DNA from: an uncultured Eubacteriales bacterium
Lineage (GTDB): Bacteria; Bacillota; Clostridia; Oscillospirales; Acutalibacteraceae
Length of the DNA stretch: 64,000 nt
NCBI GenBank assembly: GCA_934561055.1
Contig: CAKTFN010000001.1
Coordinates: forward strand, 248,001 to 312,000
Direction of reading: 5' to 3'
The notes beneath the pieces are model-generated. The model ran no database searches, was not told the origin of the DNA, and saw only the letters and a program-made list of their open reading frames with translations. Every line of letters starts with the position of its first letter. Position 1 is the stretch's first letter. Shown here piece by piece: positions 51,857 to 60,873 of this stretch. A program made the position numbers and the translations under genes.

Positions 51857-52734
51857 GCAAGACTAAGTGCTTTTTCGGCAAGAATATGCATAGCGTCGGC
51901 CGCCGCTTTAAACGAAGCTTCATGCGAAGGATATGCGTTTTCCGGCATTGTTCTGTTTGATTCGAGAGTTCCGCTCTCAAGCGAGCCGAGTCCTTCAAAA
52001 ACCTGAAGGTGCGGTTCAAGAGAAAGAACAATCGTTCTTTCCTGCTTTGCGGCGCGGGTAATAATTTCAAGAACTCTTCCCTCGCCTGTCCCGGCCAGAA
52101 CAACGGAACCGTCTTTGTAAATCGCATCTTTTATATGAAAATACTCAACGTGGTTTTCAAGAAGGTCATATGCTTTTACGGTGTCAACACCGCATTGAAT
52201 GAAGTTTGCCGGATCAAAAACAGCTCGAAGATTTTCTCCGCAGTTTTCAAGAAGATCCAGACATCTTTCGGCAGTGTCACCGTAAATTCCTTTTTCGTTT
52301 TCATGACAGCAGATAAGACCGTTTTCCGTTGCGTAATCTGCCATTGCTTTTACTCTTCCGATAACTTCGTCACGGTATTCGTCATAACTTTCACCGTTTG
52401 TGAAATAGAAACTGAACATTCTGATGTATTTTGCACCGAGGATTTTCGCAACTTCAACCGTGTTTTTAAAGGCTTCAAAATGCGGCTCAAAGTCATCGGT
52501 AATTTCGATTTTTCCGTAACCGGAACCGATTGAAGAAACAGCCATCCCTTCTTTATCAATAGTTTTTTTCATTTCTTTCGCCTGTTCAACCGAAAGATTA
52601 TTGATATTTAAATCTTCGCCGAACCCGCGAAGCTCCATATGAGTGATTCCGTTCGCTTTGCAAGCTTTAATCTGGCCTTCGATTGTATTTTCGCCCGATT
52701 CATCACAAAAAGCGGAAAAAATAAATTTTGCCAT
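51853..52734 (-). CDS. Sugar phosphate isomerase/epimerase (TIM barrel)
   Basis: 293 residues of the AP-endonuclease-2/xylose-isomerase-like TIM barrel (IolE/UxuA/DTE-type): GITHMELRG near the start, the Glu and His metal ligands in CCHENEKGIYGDTAERC (near 140-155), AVFDPANFIQCGVDT and EYFHIKDAI. It probably isomerises or dehydrates a ketosugar or inositol derivative. It lies between two Gfo/Idh/MocA dehydrogenases, so the three may form one oxidation-isomerisation route. Confidence 0.87.
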   Translation of the reverse strand: MAKFIFSAFCDESGENTIEGQIKACKANGITHMELRGFGEDLNINNLSVEQAKEMKKTIDKEGMAVSSIGSGYGKIEITDDFEPHFEAFKNTVEVAKILGAKYIRMFSFYFTNGESYDEYRDEVIGRVKAMADYATENGLICCHENEKGIYGDTAERCLDLLENCGENLRAVFDPANFIQCGVDTVKAYDLLENHVEYFHIKDAIYKDGSVVLAGTGEGRVLEIITRAAKQERTIVLSLEPHLQVFEGLGSLESGTLESNRTMPENAYPSHEASFKAAADAMHILAEKALSLA

Positions 52735-52752
52735 AATGTTCAGTCCTTTCGT

Positions 52753-53931
52753 TTAATAAGTTGAATTCATGTTTTCTTCAACCTGTTCGTTAACAACCTT
52801 CACAAACTTTGAATTTTTGATTTTGTCGTTGAGCATTTCAAGGTAAAGATCCTCGTCAAACGGGATTTCAACGGTTTTTTCAAGCCATGAAGAAAGAAAG
52901 GCTGCGTTTGAAATAATCAATCCGTTGATTCCCTCGGCACCTTCCGCAATAAGAGGTTCCCCTCTAAGAATATGTGCGGCAAATGCATTCAAAACACCGG
53001 GATGTTGTTCGTTCTTTCCGTCGGTTTCAATGTCAACCCATTTTCCGGGCAACTTGTCAAACCCTTTATCTGATGTTTTGATGAACTCCTCGGTACTTCC
53101 GTCAAGTTCATATGCATAAAGCTCAAACTTGTCCGTTCTCGGATTGTTTTCGCAAATAAGCTTTGCTCTGTCAAGCGTGATTTCAAGACGATTCGTTCCC
53201 GGGCAATCGCCTGTTGTTGTGATAAAGGTTCCGGTTGCGCCGTTGGGATATTCGACATAAATCGTCACGTCATCCTCAACTTCGATGTCATGCCATTTTC
53301 CTTCGTGACAGAAAGCCCGAACTTTGGTCGGCATTCCGCAGATCCATTGCCAGAGGTCGAGCTGATGAGGACATTGATTAAGAATTACGCCGCCGCCTTC
53401 ACCGGACCATGTTGCTCTCCATCCTCCGGAATTATAATACTGCTGAGTTCTGAACCAATCGGTTATGATCCATGAAACACGTCTGATTTCGCCGTATTTT
53501 CCGCTTGAAACAAGTTCTTTCATCTTACGGTAAACGCAATTGGTGCGCTGATTGAGCATAAGCGTATATGTTTTATCGGACTTTGACGCAACTTCAAGAA
53601 GTTCACGAACCTGCTTTGTGTATACTCCGGCCGGTTTCTCGCTCATAACATGAAGATTATTTTCAAGAGCTTCAATCGCAATTGAAGGGTGAACATAATG
53701 TGGGGTCGCAATAAGAACCGCTTCGCAAAGTCCGCTTTTAATCAGCGACGAAGCGTCTGAAAACGTTGTAACATCCGGAAGCTTTTTCTTTGCGGAGTCA
53801 AGCCTTTTTTCATCAATATCGGCAATACATGTAATTTCAATCTCCGGCATTTTTTTTGCAAGATAGTTTTCAATATGTGCCGTACCCATGTTTCCGACTC
53901 CGATTATTCCGAGCCGCAATTTTTTATCCAT
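52753..53931 (-). CDS. Gfo/Idh/MocA-family oxidoreductase (2)
   Basis: 392 residues with GIIGVGNMGTAHIENYLAKK at the N-terminus, MSEKPAGVYTKQVRELL (catalytic Lys), and EGGGVILNQCPHQLDLWQWI with the catalytic His. The text RTQQYYNSGGWRATWSGEGG resembles myo-inositol/scyllo-inositol-type dehydrogenases. ATG 53931 follows GGAGGAAAAATCA. It is the first gene of the operon. Confidence 0.9.
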   Translation of the reverse strand: MDKKLRLGIIGVGNMGTAHIENYLAKKMPEIEITCIADIDEKRLDSAKKKLPDVTTFSDASSLIKSGLCEAVLIATPHYVHPSIAIEALENNLHVMSEKPAGVYTKQVRELLEVASKSDKTYTLMLNQRTNCVYRKMKELVSSGKYGEIRRVSWIITDWFRTQQYYNSGGWRATWSGEGGGVILNQCPHQLDLWQWICGMPTKVRAFCHEGKWHDIEVEDDVTIYVEYPNGATGTFITTTGDCPGTNRLEITLDRAKLICENNPRTDKFELYAYELDGSTEEFIKTSDKGFDKLPGKWVDIETDGKNEQHPGVLNAFAAHILRGEPLIAEGAEGINGLIISNAAFLSSWLEKTVEIPFDEDLYLEMLNDKIKNSKFVKVVNEQVEENMNSTY

Positions 53932-53960
53932 TGATTTTTCCTCCAATCGGATAATAATCA

Positions 53961-53989
53961 AATATAATACAGTATATCACCAACTTCAA
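53961..53989 (-). promoter_or_regulatory. Promoter of the dehydrogenase-isomerase operon
   Basis: Minus strand TTGAAG (53989-53984), 17 bases, TATATT (53966-53961). Confidence 0.55.
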
Positions 53990-54127
53990 AATATGGCAAG
54001 AGTTCCCGAACGAAAAGGATTATTAAAAATATCGGCAATTTCTTCACTGTAGGTCATCACAAGATGGTAAGAGGTCTCTTTCCGCCGTTAAATTCTGACG
54101 ACGGTTCTTCTTTTTATTGATTTTTTC
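53990..54127. other. Intergenic segment without a gene
   Basis: Between the dehydrogenase promoter and the xylA terminator I see no open frame with a ribosome binding site and no repeat. The 306-base gap as a whole holds only the promoter and the terminator listed. Confidence 0.4.
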
Positions 54128-54180
54128 TCGAAAACGAGGACTGTCGCTATGCGTTTTCACGTTTTGCGACAGCCCCACGA
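54128..54180 (-). terminator. Terminator of the xylB-GH3-xylA operon
   Basis: Minus strand GGGCTGTCGC and GCGACAGTCC pair around a loop of about 18 bases. A second stem TCGTTTTCGA and AAAAAATC run follow. Confidence 0.6.
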
Positions 54181-54267
54181 TTATGCTTTTTCCTTTTCAG
54201 TTCAGCATATATTACGATTTCTTTTTCACTTTCTTCAACATTTATGATGTTTACATGTTATCTAATT

Positions 54268-55581
54268 TCAGCCAAATAAGACGGCGTTGATTTCGCTTTC
54301 AAGAAGTTCCTGTCTGCCGGAGGACGGAGCACCGCAGGTTTTCTTTTCTTCGGCAATTTTTGAAAGCTCTTCAAGCGTTGCTTTTCCGCTTCTGATTTTT
54401 TCGCCGAGCGGAGAAGAAAAGCTCTTATATTTTTCCTTAATAAAATCGTCTATTACGCCGGCTTCGATGATTTTTGCCGCATTGATAAGACCGAGTGCAA
54501 AGGTATCCATGCCGAGAATGTATCCGAAGAACATATCCTCAGCGGTATTCGACGGTCTGCGGTTCTTTGCGTCAAAATTGAAACCGCCGGTAAGTCCGCC
54601 GTTTTTAAGAACTTCAAACATACACATCGTTGCAGAATATGCGTCAAACGGAAATTCGTCGGTGTCCCAGCCGAGGAGCATATCGCCCTGGTTTGCGTCG
54701 ATGCTTCCGAGCATATCGTTCATCGCACTGACACGAAGCTCATGTTGAAATGTGTGTCCTGCAAGCGTTGCGTGGTTCGCCTCAATGTTGAGCTTGAAGT
54801 CCTTGTCAAGGCCGTACTGACGTAAAAATCCGATTGAGGTTGCGGCGTCAAAATCATACTGGTGTTTCATCGGCTCCTTCGGCTTCGGCTCGATATAAAA
54901 ATCTCCGGTAAAGCCGATGCTTCTTCCGTAATCGACAGCCATGTGCATAAGAGACGCAATATTTTCCTGCTCAAATTTTACGTCGGTATTCAAAAGGGTT
55001 TCATATCCCTCTCTGCCGCCCCAAAAAACGTAACCTTTTCCGCCGAGTTTAACGGTAACATCAAGAGCCTTTTTAATCTGCGCCGCCGCAAAGCAGTAAA
55101 CATCGGTGCTGTTTGTGCTTCCGGCTCCGTTCATGAAGCGGCGGTTGGAGAACATATTAGCCGTTCCCCAAAGGCACTTTATATCCGTACCCTTCATTTT
55201 TGAAAGAATGTAATCCGAAATTTCGTCAAGACGGGCGTTGGTAACATTGATATCCTCGTCCTCCGGAACAAGGTCAACGTCATGGAAGCAGAAATACTTT
55301 ATGCCGAGCTTTTTCATGAATTCAAAGCCTGCGTCAACCTTTGCTTTTGCGTGTTCCATCGTTCCGGAAACAACGCCGAACGATTTATCCGCCGTTGATT
55401 TTCCGAACATATCGACTCCGTCCGCTCCGAGGTTGTGCCACCATGCCATCGCAAACGGAAGATGTTCACTCATCTTTTTTCCGAAAATCACTCTTTCCGG
55501 GTCGTAATATTTAAATGCAAACGGATTTTTGCTTTTTGAACCCTCATATTTTACTTCTTTCACAAAATCAAAATATTCCAT
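54268..55581 (-). CDS. xylA: Xylose isomerase
   Basis: 437 residues with catalytic text: His/Asp in FCFHDVDLVPEDEDI (near 100), YVFWGGREGYETL, IEPKPKEPMKHQYDFD (metal Glu) and IEANHATLAGHTFQHELR (Lys/Glu/His region), and LLGWDTDEFP. It interconverts D-xylose and D-xylulose (also glucose/fructose). It is the last gene of the xylB-GH3-xylA operon. Confidence 0.97.
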   Translation of the reverse strand: MEYFDFVKEVKYEGSKSKNPFAFKYYDPERVIFGKKMSEHLPFAMAWWHNLGADGVDMFGKSTADKSFGVVSGTMEHAKAKVDAGFEFMKKLGIKYFCFHDVDLVPEDEDINVTNARLDEISDYILSKMKGTDIKCLWGTANMFSNRRFMNGAGSTNSTDVYCFAAAQIKKALDVTVKLGGKGYVFWGGREGYETLLNTDVKFEQENIASLMHMAVDYGRSIGFTGDFYIEPKPKEPMKHQYDFDAATSIGFLRQYGLDKDFKLNIEANHATLAGHTFQHELRVSAMNDMLGSIDANQGDMLLGWDTDEFPFDAYSATMCMFEVLKNGGLTGGFNFDAKNRRPSNTAEDMFFGYILGMDTFALGLINAAKIIEAGVIDDFIKEKYKSFSSPLGEKIRSGKATLEELSKIAEEKKTCGAPSSGRQELLESEINAVLFG

Positions 55582-55590
55582 TTTTTCACC

Positions 55591-57654
55591 TCAAAATTTT
55601 AATTCAAATTTATTATTCAGTGCGTCTTCGCTGTCTTGGCCGACATAAATATTGTATTCCTTTTCAAGATACCAATATTTGATTTTCGGATTGTAATATT
55701 TAAGGTCATCCTTTTCAACTTCAACGGTAACGGTTTTTTCTTCGCCGGCTTTAAGGAATACCTTTTTGAAGCCTTTAAGAAGTTTAACTTGGTGTCCGTC
55801 TGCGCCGGCATAAACCTGAATAACCGTTTTTCCGTCGCTGCTTCCGCTGTTTTTGATTTTCAACGTTACATTGACTTCTTCTTCGCCGTTTTCAACCTTT
55901 ATGTCGGAATATTCAAACGTTGTGTATGACAGACCGAAGCCAAACGGGAAAGCCGCTTTTTTGTTTTCCCTGTCAAGCAAAGTGTAACCGTGGTATGCGC
56001 CGTAGTCAATCGTTCTTTCTTTGTCGCCGGGGAAAAGGAAAGGCGGATAATCGTCTTCGTTCTTCGCCATTGTGAACGGAAGGTGACCGCTGAAATTTAC
56101 GTCGCCCGCAACAAGCTCGGCAAGAGCATTGCCGCCCTCCATACCCGAATAAAACGATTCAAAAATCGCTGCCGGTTCGTCTTTCCACTCCTCGATTATG
56201 TATGCGCTGCCGCCGATAATGTTGACAACGGTGTTTTTACATTCGGCGCAGACTTTATGAATAAGTTCAACTTCCTCTTTAGGTATGCGAAGCGAGTATC
56301 TGTCGCCGCCGAGAGCTTTTTCGGACGTTTTGTCGCTGCTTGAAAAATTCGCAAGGTTTTCGCCCTCCTGCTTATAGTCGCTTCCGACGCAGACTATTAC
56401 GGCATTGCAGGCTTTAAGTTCATTAATCTTTTCCGCAATATCAGTACCCTCGACAAGAAGCACCCGTTCCTTACCGAAACGGTTGCACAAACCTTCATAC
56501 GCAGTTACGGTATACGGACTGAAAACACTGCTTGAGCCGTGGTCACCGACGTTGATTTTGTTTGCGTACCTTCCGACAACGGCAATTTTTTCGGCATTTT
56601 CAAGCGGCAGAATACCGTTGTTTTTGAGAAGCACAGTGCCTTCAAGTGCCGCCGCTTTTGCAAGTTCGGTGTGCTTTTTGCAGCAGACAACGCTCTTATC
56701 TTGAGGCTTGATTTTCGGCGTGATTTTTATAAGGCCGGCAAGAATGTGTTCAACAGCCTTGTCAACATCTTCAATCGAAACCTTTTTTGTTTTGAGAAGA
56801 AGCGGAAGAAGCGCATAGTGCAACGTGATGGGCATTTCAATATCCATTCCGGCTTTAAGAGCTTTTTCGGCGTTGCGAACGCCCATTATGAAGTCTGAAA
56901 TCGTAAAGCCCTCAAAGCCCCAGTCGTTTCTCAAAACGTCCGTGAGCAAATATTTGCTTTCGCAGCAATGATCGCCCCTGAAAAGATTGTATGCTCCCAT
57001 GATCGACATTGCGCCGGCTTCAACGCATTTTCTGAAATGAGGAAGATATACTTCGTGAAGGGCGGCTTCATCGGCTTCAACGTTGACTGAAAAACGAATG
57101 TTTTCAATGCTGTTGACCGCATAATGCTTCGGGCATGCAATGACACCCTTTTCCTGAACGGCCTTCGTCAGCGCAACACCCATTTTTCCGGTAAGAAACG
57201 GGTCTTCGCCATAGCTTTCCTGCGCTCTTCCCCACCGGGGATTGCGAAGAAGGTTGATGCATATTCCGGCAAAATAGTTGCCCTTTCCGGCGATTACTTC
57301 ATCGGCAATTGCCGAACCGATTTCATATTCAAGCTCATCGTTGAAAGAAGCCGCTCTTGCCATCGAAACGGGAAAACAGGTGCTGTTTCCCATAACAACG
57401 CCTCTTGGACCGTCGGAAAAAGCAACGGGAGGGATGCCGAGCCTTTTCACTCCGCCCGCAAGGCACGGACGGTAGTTATACTTTTGACCTTTTGTGATAA
57501 GGTCGTAGCCGTTAGTGAGAAGAAACTGACGGCCGGAAATCATTCTGAGCTTTTCTTTCGTTGAAAGCTCTTTTCTCAATTCCTTGCAAACAGCTTTAAG
57601 ATTTTTGTCTGTCGGGTTACTCTGATATTTTTTGACCGCTTCGTTAAAATTCAT
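55591..57654 (-). CDS. GH3 glycoside hydrolase (beta-glucosidase/xylosidase)
   Basis: 687 residues, no signal peptide. GH3 N-domain with FSDGPRGVV, NLLRNPRWGRAQESYGEDPF and KHYAVNSIE; nucleophile Asp in GFEGFTISDFIMGVRN (near 250). A C-terminal (alpha/beta) sandwich (VNVGDHGSSSVFSPYTVTAY, near 370) and a fibronectin-like tail (KVFLKAGEEKTVTVEVEKD) follow. Encoded between xylB and xylA in overlapping order, it is most likely an intracellular beta-xylosidase or beta-glucosidase acting on imported oligosaccharides. It starts in an ATGA overlap with xylB. Confidence 0.93.
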   Translation of the reverse strand: MNFNEAVKKYQSNPTDKNLKAVCKELRKELSTKEKLRMISGRQFLLTNGYDLITKGQKYNYRPCLAGGVKRLGIPPVAFSDGPRGVVMGNSTCFPVSMARAASFNDELEYEIGSAIADEVIAGKGNYFAGICINLLRNPRWGRAQESYGEDPFLTGKMGVALTKAVQEKGVIACPKHYAVNSIENIRFSVNVEADEAALHEVYLPHFRKCVEAGAMSIMGAYNLFRGDHCCESKYLLTDVLRNDWGFEGFTISDFIMGVRNAEKALKAGMDIEMPITLHYALLPLLLKTKKVSIEDVDKAVEHILAGLIKITPKIKPQDKSVVCCKKHTELAKAAALEGTVLLKNNGILPLENAEKIAVVGRYANKINVGDHGSSSVFSPYTVTAYEGLCNRFGKERVLLVEGTDIAEKINELKACNAVIVCVGSDYKQEGENLANFSSSDKTSEKALGGDRYSLRIPKEEVELIHKVCAECKNTVVNIIGGSAYIIEEWKDEPAAIFESFYSGMEGGNALAELVAGDVNFSGHLPFTMAKNEDDYPPFLFPGDKERTIDYGAYHGYTLLDRENKKAAFPFGFGLSYTTFEYSDIKVENGEEEVNVTLKIKNSGSSDGKTVIQVYAGADGHQVKLLKGFKKVFLKAGEEKTVTVEVEKDDLKYYNPKIKYWYLEKEYNIYVGQDSEDALNNKFELKF

Positions 57655-59105
57655 ATCTCGATCTCCTTTATTGCAGGATAAAGTTTTAAAAAGCTTTGAT
57701 ATTTTCTTTCGTAATATTCCTTCAAGTCTTTGTTCGGCTTTACGGACGAGCTTACTTTATAAAAAATTGCCTCGGTTACGCCGTACTCTTCGGCCGAGAG
57801 CGTGCTTTTTGCCGCAAGCATTGCCGCACCGAGAACACCGCCGTGTTCAAGTGACGGAATCAAAAGCTCAAGATTTAAGACGGTTGCAAGAATTTCAAGC
57901 CAAAGCTTGTTTTTTGCCCCTCCGCCGCAAACTTTCGATTTTTCGATGTCAACGCCGAGCGAGCGGATGATATCAATGTTTTGTCTGAGCGCAAAAGCAA
58001 CACCCTCCAAAACAGCAAGAGTCATTTCTTCCTTTTTGGTATCCGAGGAAAGTCCCAAGAATGCACCTCTCACCTTTGTGTCGTTGATCGGCGAACGCTC
58101 ACCCATAAGGTACGGTAAAAACAGTACTTTGCTTTTTCCGAGATACGCTTTCACGCCTTCAAAATTATATCCGACATTCAAAATGTCTTCAATCCACCAC
58201 TTTTGGCACGAAGCCGCAGAGAGAATGCAGGCAAGATAATGATACTTTCCGTTTGCCGAACAAAACGAGTGAATTGCATTCTTCTTATCACAACAATACT
58301 TATCGCTCAAAACAAACACCGTTCCGGAAGTGCCGAGCGAGATATTGCAGTCACCGTTGTTAACCGCTCCCGTTCCGATTGCGGAAGCCGCATTGTCGCC
58401 CGCTCCGATGATTACCTTTACGTCTCGTCCCAAACCGAGAGCGTCCGCCGTTTCAGCTTTGACAACGCCGACGGTTTCATAGCTTTCATAAACTTTCGGA
58501 AGCATTTCTTCGGTAATATGAAGAATATCAAGTATCGGTTTTGACCAGCGGCGGTTTTCGGTGTCAAAGTAAAGCGTTCCGGCCGCATCGGAAACATCGG
58601 TTGCAAAGGCACCGGAAAGCTTATACGCAACATAGTCTTTCGGCAGGCAGATTTTTCTTATACGCTCAAAGTTCTCTTTTTCGTTTTTATACATCCATAA
58701 AATTTTCGGAGCGGTGAAACCCGAAAAAGCAATGTTACCCGTATGGTCAAGAAGGAAATCTTTGCCGATTTCGTTGTTGAGAAAAGCGGTTTCCTTTTCG
58801 CTTCGTCCGTCATTCCAAAGAATTGCCGGACGAATCACGTTATCGTTCTCATCAAGCGCAACAAGGCCGTGCATCTGGCCGGAAAAGCTGAGAGCCTCAA
58901 CCTCTTTCGGGTCAATATTTTTAATCAAAACTCCGATTGCTTCGAGAGAGCGCTCGTACCAATCAGCCGGATTTTGCTCCGACCACCCGTTTTTCGGATA
59001 ACACACGGGATAATCCAAGCTTACAACGTCAACAATCTCTTTTTCGTTTATGAGCATGGCTTTTACGCAAGACGTTCCTATATCAAGTCCGATAAAATAT
59101 TTCAT
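57651..59105 (-). CDS. xylB: Xylulokinase
   Basis: 484 residues of the FGGY family: GLDIGTSCVKAMLINEKEIV at the start, LSFSGQMHGLVALDE (near 80), KDYVAYKLSGAFATDVSDAA, VIIGAGDNAASAIGTGAV and KVCGGGAKNKLWLEILATVL. It phosphorylates D-xylulose to D-xylulose-5-phosphate. ATG 59105 was chosen because AAAGGAGTC lies upstream; a longer frame has no support. First gene of the operon. Confidence 0.96.
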   Translation of the reverse strand: MKYFIGLDIGTSCVKAMLINEKEIVDVVSLDYPVCYPKNGWSEQNPADWYERSLEAIGVLIKNIDPKEVEALSFSGQMHGLVALDENDNVIRPAILWNDGRSEKETAFLNNEIGKDFLLDHTGNIAFSGFTAPKILWMYKNEKENFERIRKICLPKDYVAYKLSGAFATDVSDAAGTLYFDTENRRWSKPILDILHITEEMLPKVYESYETVGVVKAETADALGLGRDVKVIIGAGDNAASAIGTGAVNNGDCNISLGTSGTVFVLSDKYCCDKKNAIHSFCSANGKYHYLACILSAASCQKWWIEDILNVGYNFEGVKAYLGKSKVLFLPYLMGERSPINDTKVRGAFLGLSSDTKKEEMTLAVLEGVAFALRQNIDIIRSLGVDIEKSKVCGGGAKNKLWLEILATVLNLELLIPSLEHGGVLGAAMLAAKSTLSAEEYGVTEAIFYKVSSSVKPNKDLKEYYERKYQSFLKLYPAIKEIEI

Positions 59106-59145
59106 AAAGACTCCTTTCGGAAAAATTTTTTCTTTTCTCGTTTTA

Positions 59146-59151
59146 ATTATA
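59146..59151 (-). promoter_or_regulatory. -10 element of the xylB operon promoter
   Basis: Minus strand TATAAT (59151-59146), 46 bases before xylB. The -35 is poor (no TTGACA-like hexamer at 17 bases), as for promoters needing an activator such as the divergent AraC protein. Confidence 0.5.
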
Positions 59152-59162
59152 GAAAACAACAC

Positions 59163-59191
59163 TTGAAAAATAAAGAAATATCTTTTATAAT
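59163..59191 (+). promoter_or_regulatory. Promoter of the AraC-family regulator gene
   Basis: TTGAAA (59163-59168), 17 bases, TATAAT (59186-59191), 28 bases before the ATG; the xylB -10 lies back to back with it. Confidence 0.65.
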
Positions 59192-59219
59192 AATAGAAAA
59201 ATATTTGTGTGGTGAAATC

Positions 59220-59996
59220 ATGATTCTTTATGAATCCGAACGCAGCGGACAAAGCGAATATTTATATCATCAGTTTGACGACAACCTTTCTTTTCAAAAG
59301 CATACCCATCACAGCTACGAAGCGGTGTTTTGTCTTGACGGAGAACTGTTTTGCGAAGCGGATAACAATGAATACACTTTACACGGCGGCGAAGGTGTGT
59401 TAATTTTGCCCGGACACATACATTCTTACGAAACAAAAGAAAAAAGCAAAAGCTATCTTTGCGTTTTTTCTCCCGACCTTGTCTCGTCTTTCTATGAAAA
59501 AACAAAAAGCAGCGGTTTTTCAAATGTTTTCTTTACTTTTTCAAATCAAGAGCAAATTCAAATTCTTACCGACGAAAGAAAAAGTTTGTATTCAAAACAG
59601 GCTGTTCTCTATGAGCTTTGTGGAAAAATCTTTGAGCAAAGTGAGCTTTCATCGGTTGACATTTCATATTTTGCGCTGACGAACTCACTTTCAATGTATA
59701 TCCAAAATAATTTCGCAAAGGATATAAAATTAAAAAATATAGCGAAAGAATTCGGCTATGATTACAGCTATATTTCTTCGTTTTTTAACCGGAATTTCGG
59801 CATGGACTTTTCTTCGTTTGTCAACGGCTACCGCATCAGCTTTGCAAAATCGCTTTTGGAAAAGACCGACCTTACAATCACGGAGATTGCAATGAAAAGC
59901 GGGTTTACAACAATCAGAAACTTTAATCTCGTCTTTAAAGATATTGTCGGAGTGACGCCGGGAAAGTACAGAAAAAGCAAGTGTGATACGAAATAA
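59220..59996 (+). CDS. AraC-family transcriptional regulator
   Basis: 258 residues: an N-terminal cupin (about 15-95; FQKHTHHSYEAVFCLDGE and GEGVLILPGHIHSYE) for sugar binding, and two C-terminal helix-turn-helix motifs (about 160-255; IKLKNIAKEFGYDYSYISSF and LTITEIAMKSGFTTIRNFN). Divergent from xylB-GH3-xylA, it is probably their activator, with xylose or a xyloside as likely ligand. ATG 59220 follows GGTGA; an upstream extension overlaps xylB and is not supported. Confidence 0.92.
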   Translation: MILYESERSGQSEYLYHQFDDNLSFQKHTHHSYEAVFCLDGELFCEADNNEYTLHGGEGVLILPGHIHSYETKEKSKSYLCVFSPDLVSSFYEKTKSSGFSNVFFTFSNQEQIQILTDERKSLYSKQAVLYELCGKIFEQSELSSVDISYFALTNSLSMYIQNNFAKDIKLKNIAKEFGYDYSYISSFFNRNFGMDFSSFVNGYRISFAKSLLEKTDLTITEIAMKSGFTTIRNFNLVFKDIVGVTPGKYRKSKCDTK

Positions 59997-60019
59997 TATG
60001 CTGCGGTATGAAGCCGTTT

Positions 60020-60288
60020 GAAAAGCGTTCCGGTACTTTCCGAAACCGGTTTTCAGGTATCAATTCTTTTAATACCAATATTACCAACGGTTTCACCGAG
60101 GGCGAAACAACAAAATTAAGGTTCTTAAACGTAACGCTTACGGTTACCAAAACTTCAATCGTTTCAAAAACCGTATCTTACATATGTTTTTTACAAATTC
60201 CTCGCTTTTTACAACAAAGCAGCCGCCTGACGGCGACTGCACTTCATTTCCTTTTTTTCTGCCCCAACTTTTGACAGAGAGCCAATAA
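60020..60288 (+). pseudogene. ISL3-type transposase remnant, C-terminal part
   Basis: One frame reads SFNTNITNGFTEG (from about 60059). After a one-base shift at ~60105 it continues NNKIKVLKRNAYGYQNFNRF and NRILHMFF to a TAA at 60286-60288. NGFTEGxNNKIKxLKRxxYGxxxFxxFxxRI is the C-terminal signature of ISL3-family transposases. The 5' four-fifths of the gene are absent and the frame is broken, so it is dead. The AACTTTTGACAGAGAGCC just before the stop resembles an ISL3 terminal repeat. Confidence 0.75.
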
Positions 60289-60303
60289 AATCAAAAAGAA
60301 AAA

Positions 60304-60341
60304 ACGCCCGAAACCCTTGTAAATAAAGCGTTTCAAGCGTT
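60304..60341 (-). terminator. Terminator downstream of tRNA-Lys
   Basis: Minus strand ACGCTTGAAAC pairs with GTTTCGGGCGT (two G-U), followed by TTTTTTC. Confidence 0.75.
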
Positions 60342-60346
60342 ATATC

Positions 60347-60422
60347 TGGTGATCCATCGGAGATTCGAACTCCGGACACCTTGATTAAAAGTCAAGTGCT
60401 CTGCCAACTGAGCTAATGGATC
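60347..60422 (-). tRNA. tRNA-Lys (anticodon TTT)
   Basis: 76 bases on the minus strand fold as a complete tRNA: acceptor GATCCAT/ATGGATC with discriminator A and encoded CCA, D-arm GCTC-AGTTGGCA-GAGC, anticodon arm CTTGA-CTTTTAA-TCAAG with anticodon TTT (Lys, AAA/AAG), and T-arm CGGAG-TTCGAAT-CTCCG. It has its own promoter and terminator. Confidence 0.97.
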
Positions 60423-60435
60423 AAACAGCTTGTCT

Positions 60436-60464
60436 ATAATATATCATTTCTCCCGAAATGTCAA
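60436..60464 (-). promoter_or_regulatory. Promoter of tRNA-Lys
   Basis: Minus strand TTGACA (60464-60459), 17 bases, TATTAT (60441-60436). Confidence 0.75.
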
Positions 60465-60539
60465 GCCTTTTTTCAAATTTTTTCAACTTTTTTTGTAGGT
60501 TTACAATAGATGTGAGACTGAAAGCAAAAAAAGAATAAA

Positions 60540-60790
60540 AAAAGCGATTGAGTGCGTTAGAATATAGTCGTCACAACAATCCTCTAACGAAAGGACTCAA
60601 TTGCAATGAATAGTATAACACAAACAAGCACTGTTTGCAACATGAAAATTCAACAAAAATGAACTCTTTCAAATTATGCAGACAAACAAAGGATATCGGA
60701 TTTGTTTGTCTGCGATAACATATCAAAGGTATCATTAATACGGTGAATCGGTTTTGTTCACAATTACCGCACACAAAATCTTCAAATAAT
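60540..60790 (+). pseudogene. Possible insertion-sequence remnant, unidentified
   Basis: An AACGAAAGGA site precedes ATG 60606, which opens MNSITQTSTVCNMKIQQK and then stops. The N-terminus resembles those of IS4-like transposases of Clostridia (MNSITQxxxxVxNM), from memory only. The following bases hold scattered stops and a perfect 10-bp inverted repeat (GCAGACAAAC 60678-60687, GTTTGTCTGC 60704-60713). No full ORF exists on either strand. Taken with the ISL3 scrap on the other side of tRNA-Lys, the spot looks like an insertion graveyard. Confidence 0.3.
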
Positions 60791-60873
60791 AAATATTGTT
60801 CAAAAAATCATATATTAAACCATATTCTGCTTTAGCTTATATGCATTGTATCAATCCATATGTTTCACATTGC

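Noticed and set aside
54085..54095. GCCGTTAAA in the xylA downstream gap as another LytTR site
   Set aside because: Single copy without a second repeat at 21-22 bp and no promoter next to it.
59935..60150. 71-codon minus-strand ORF
   Set aside because: Antisense of the transposase remnant and of the AraC gene end; no start signals.
60571..60774. 67-codon minus-strand ORF
   Set aside because: It lies in the decayed IS-like stretch, is rich in Cys/Phe/Leu without domain text, and has no ribosome binding site.
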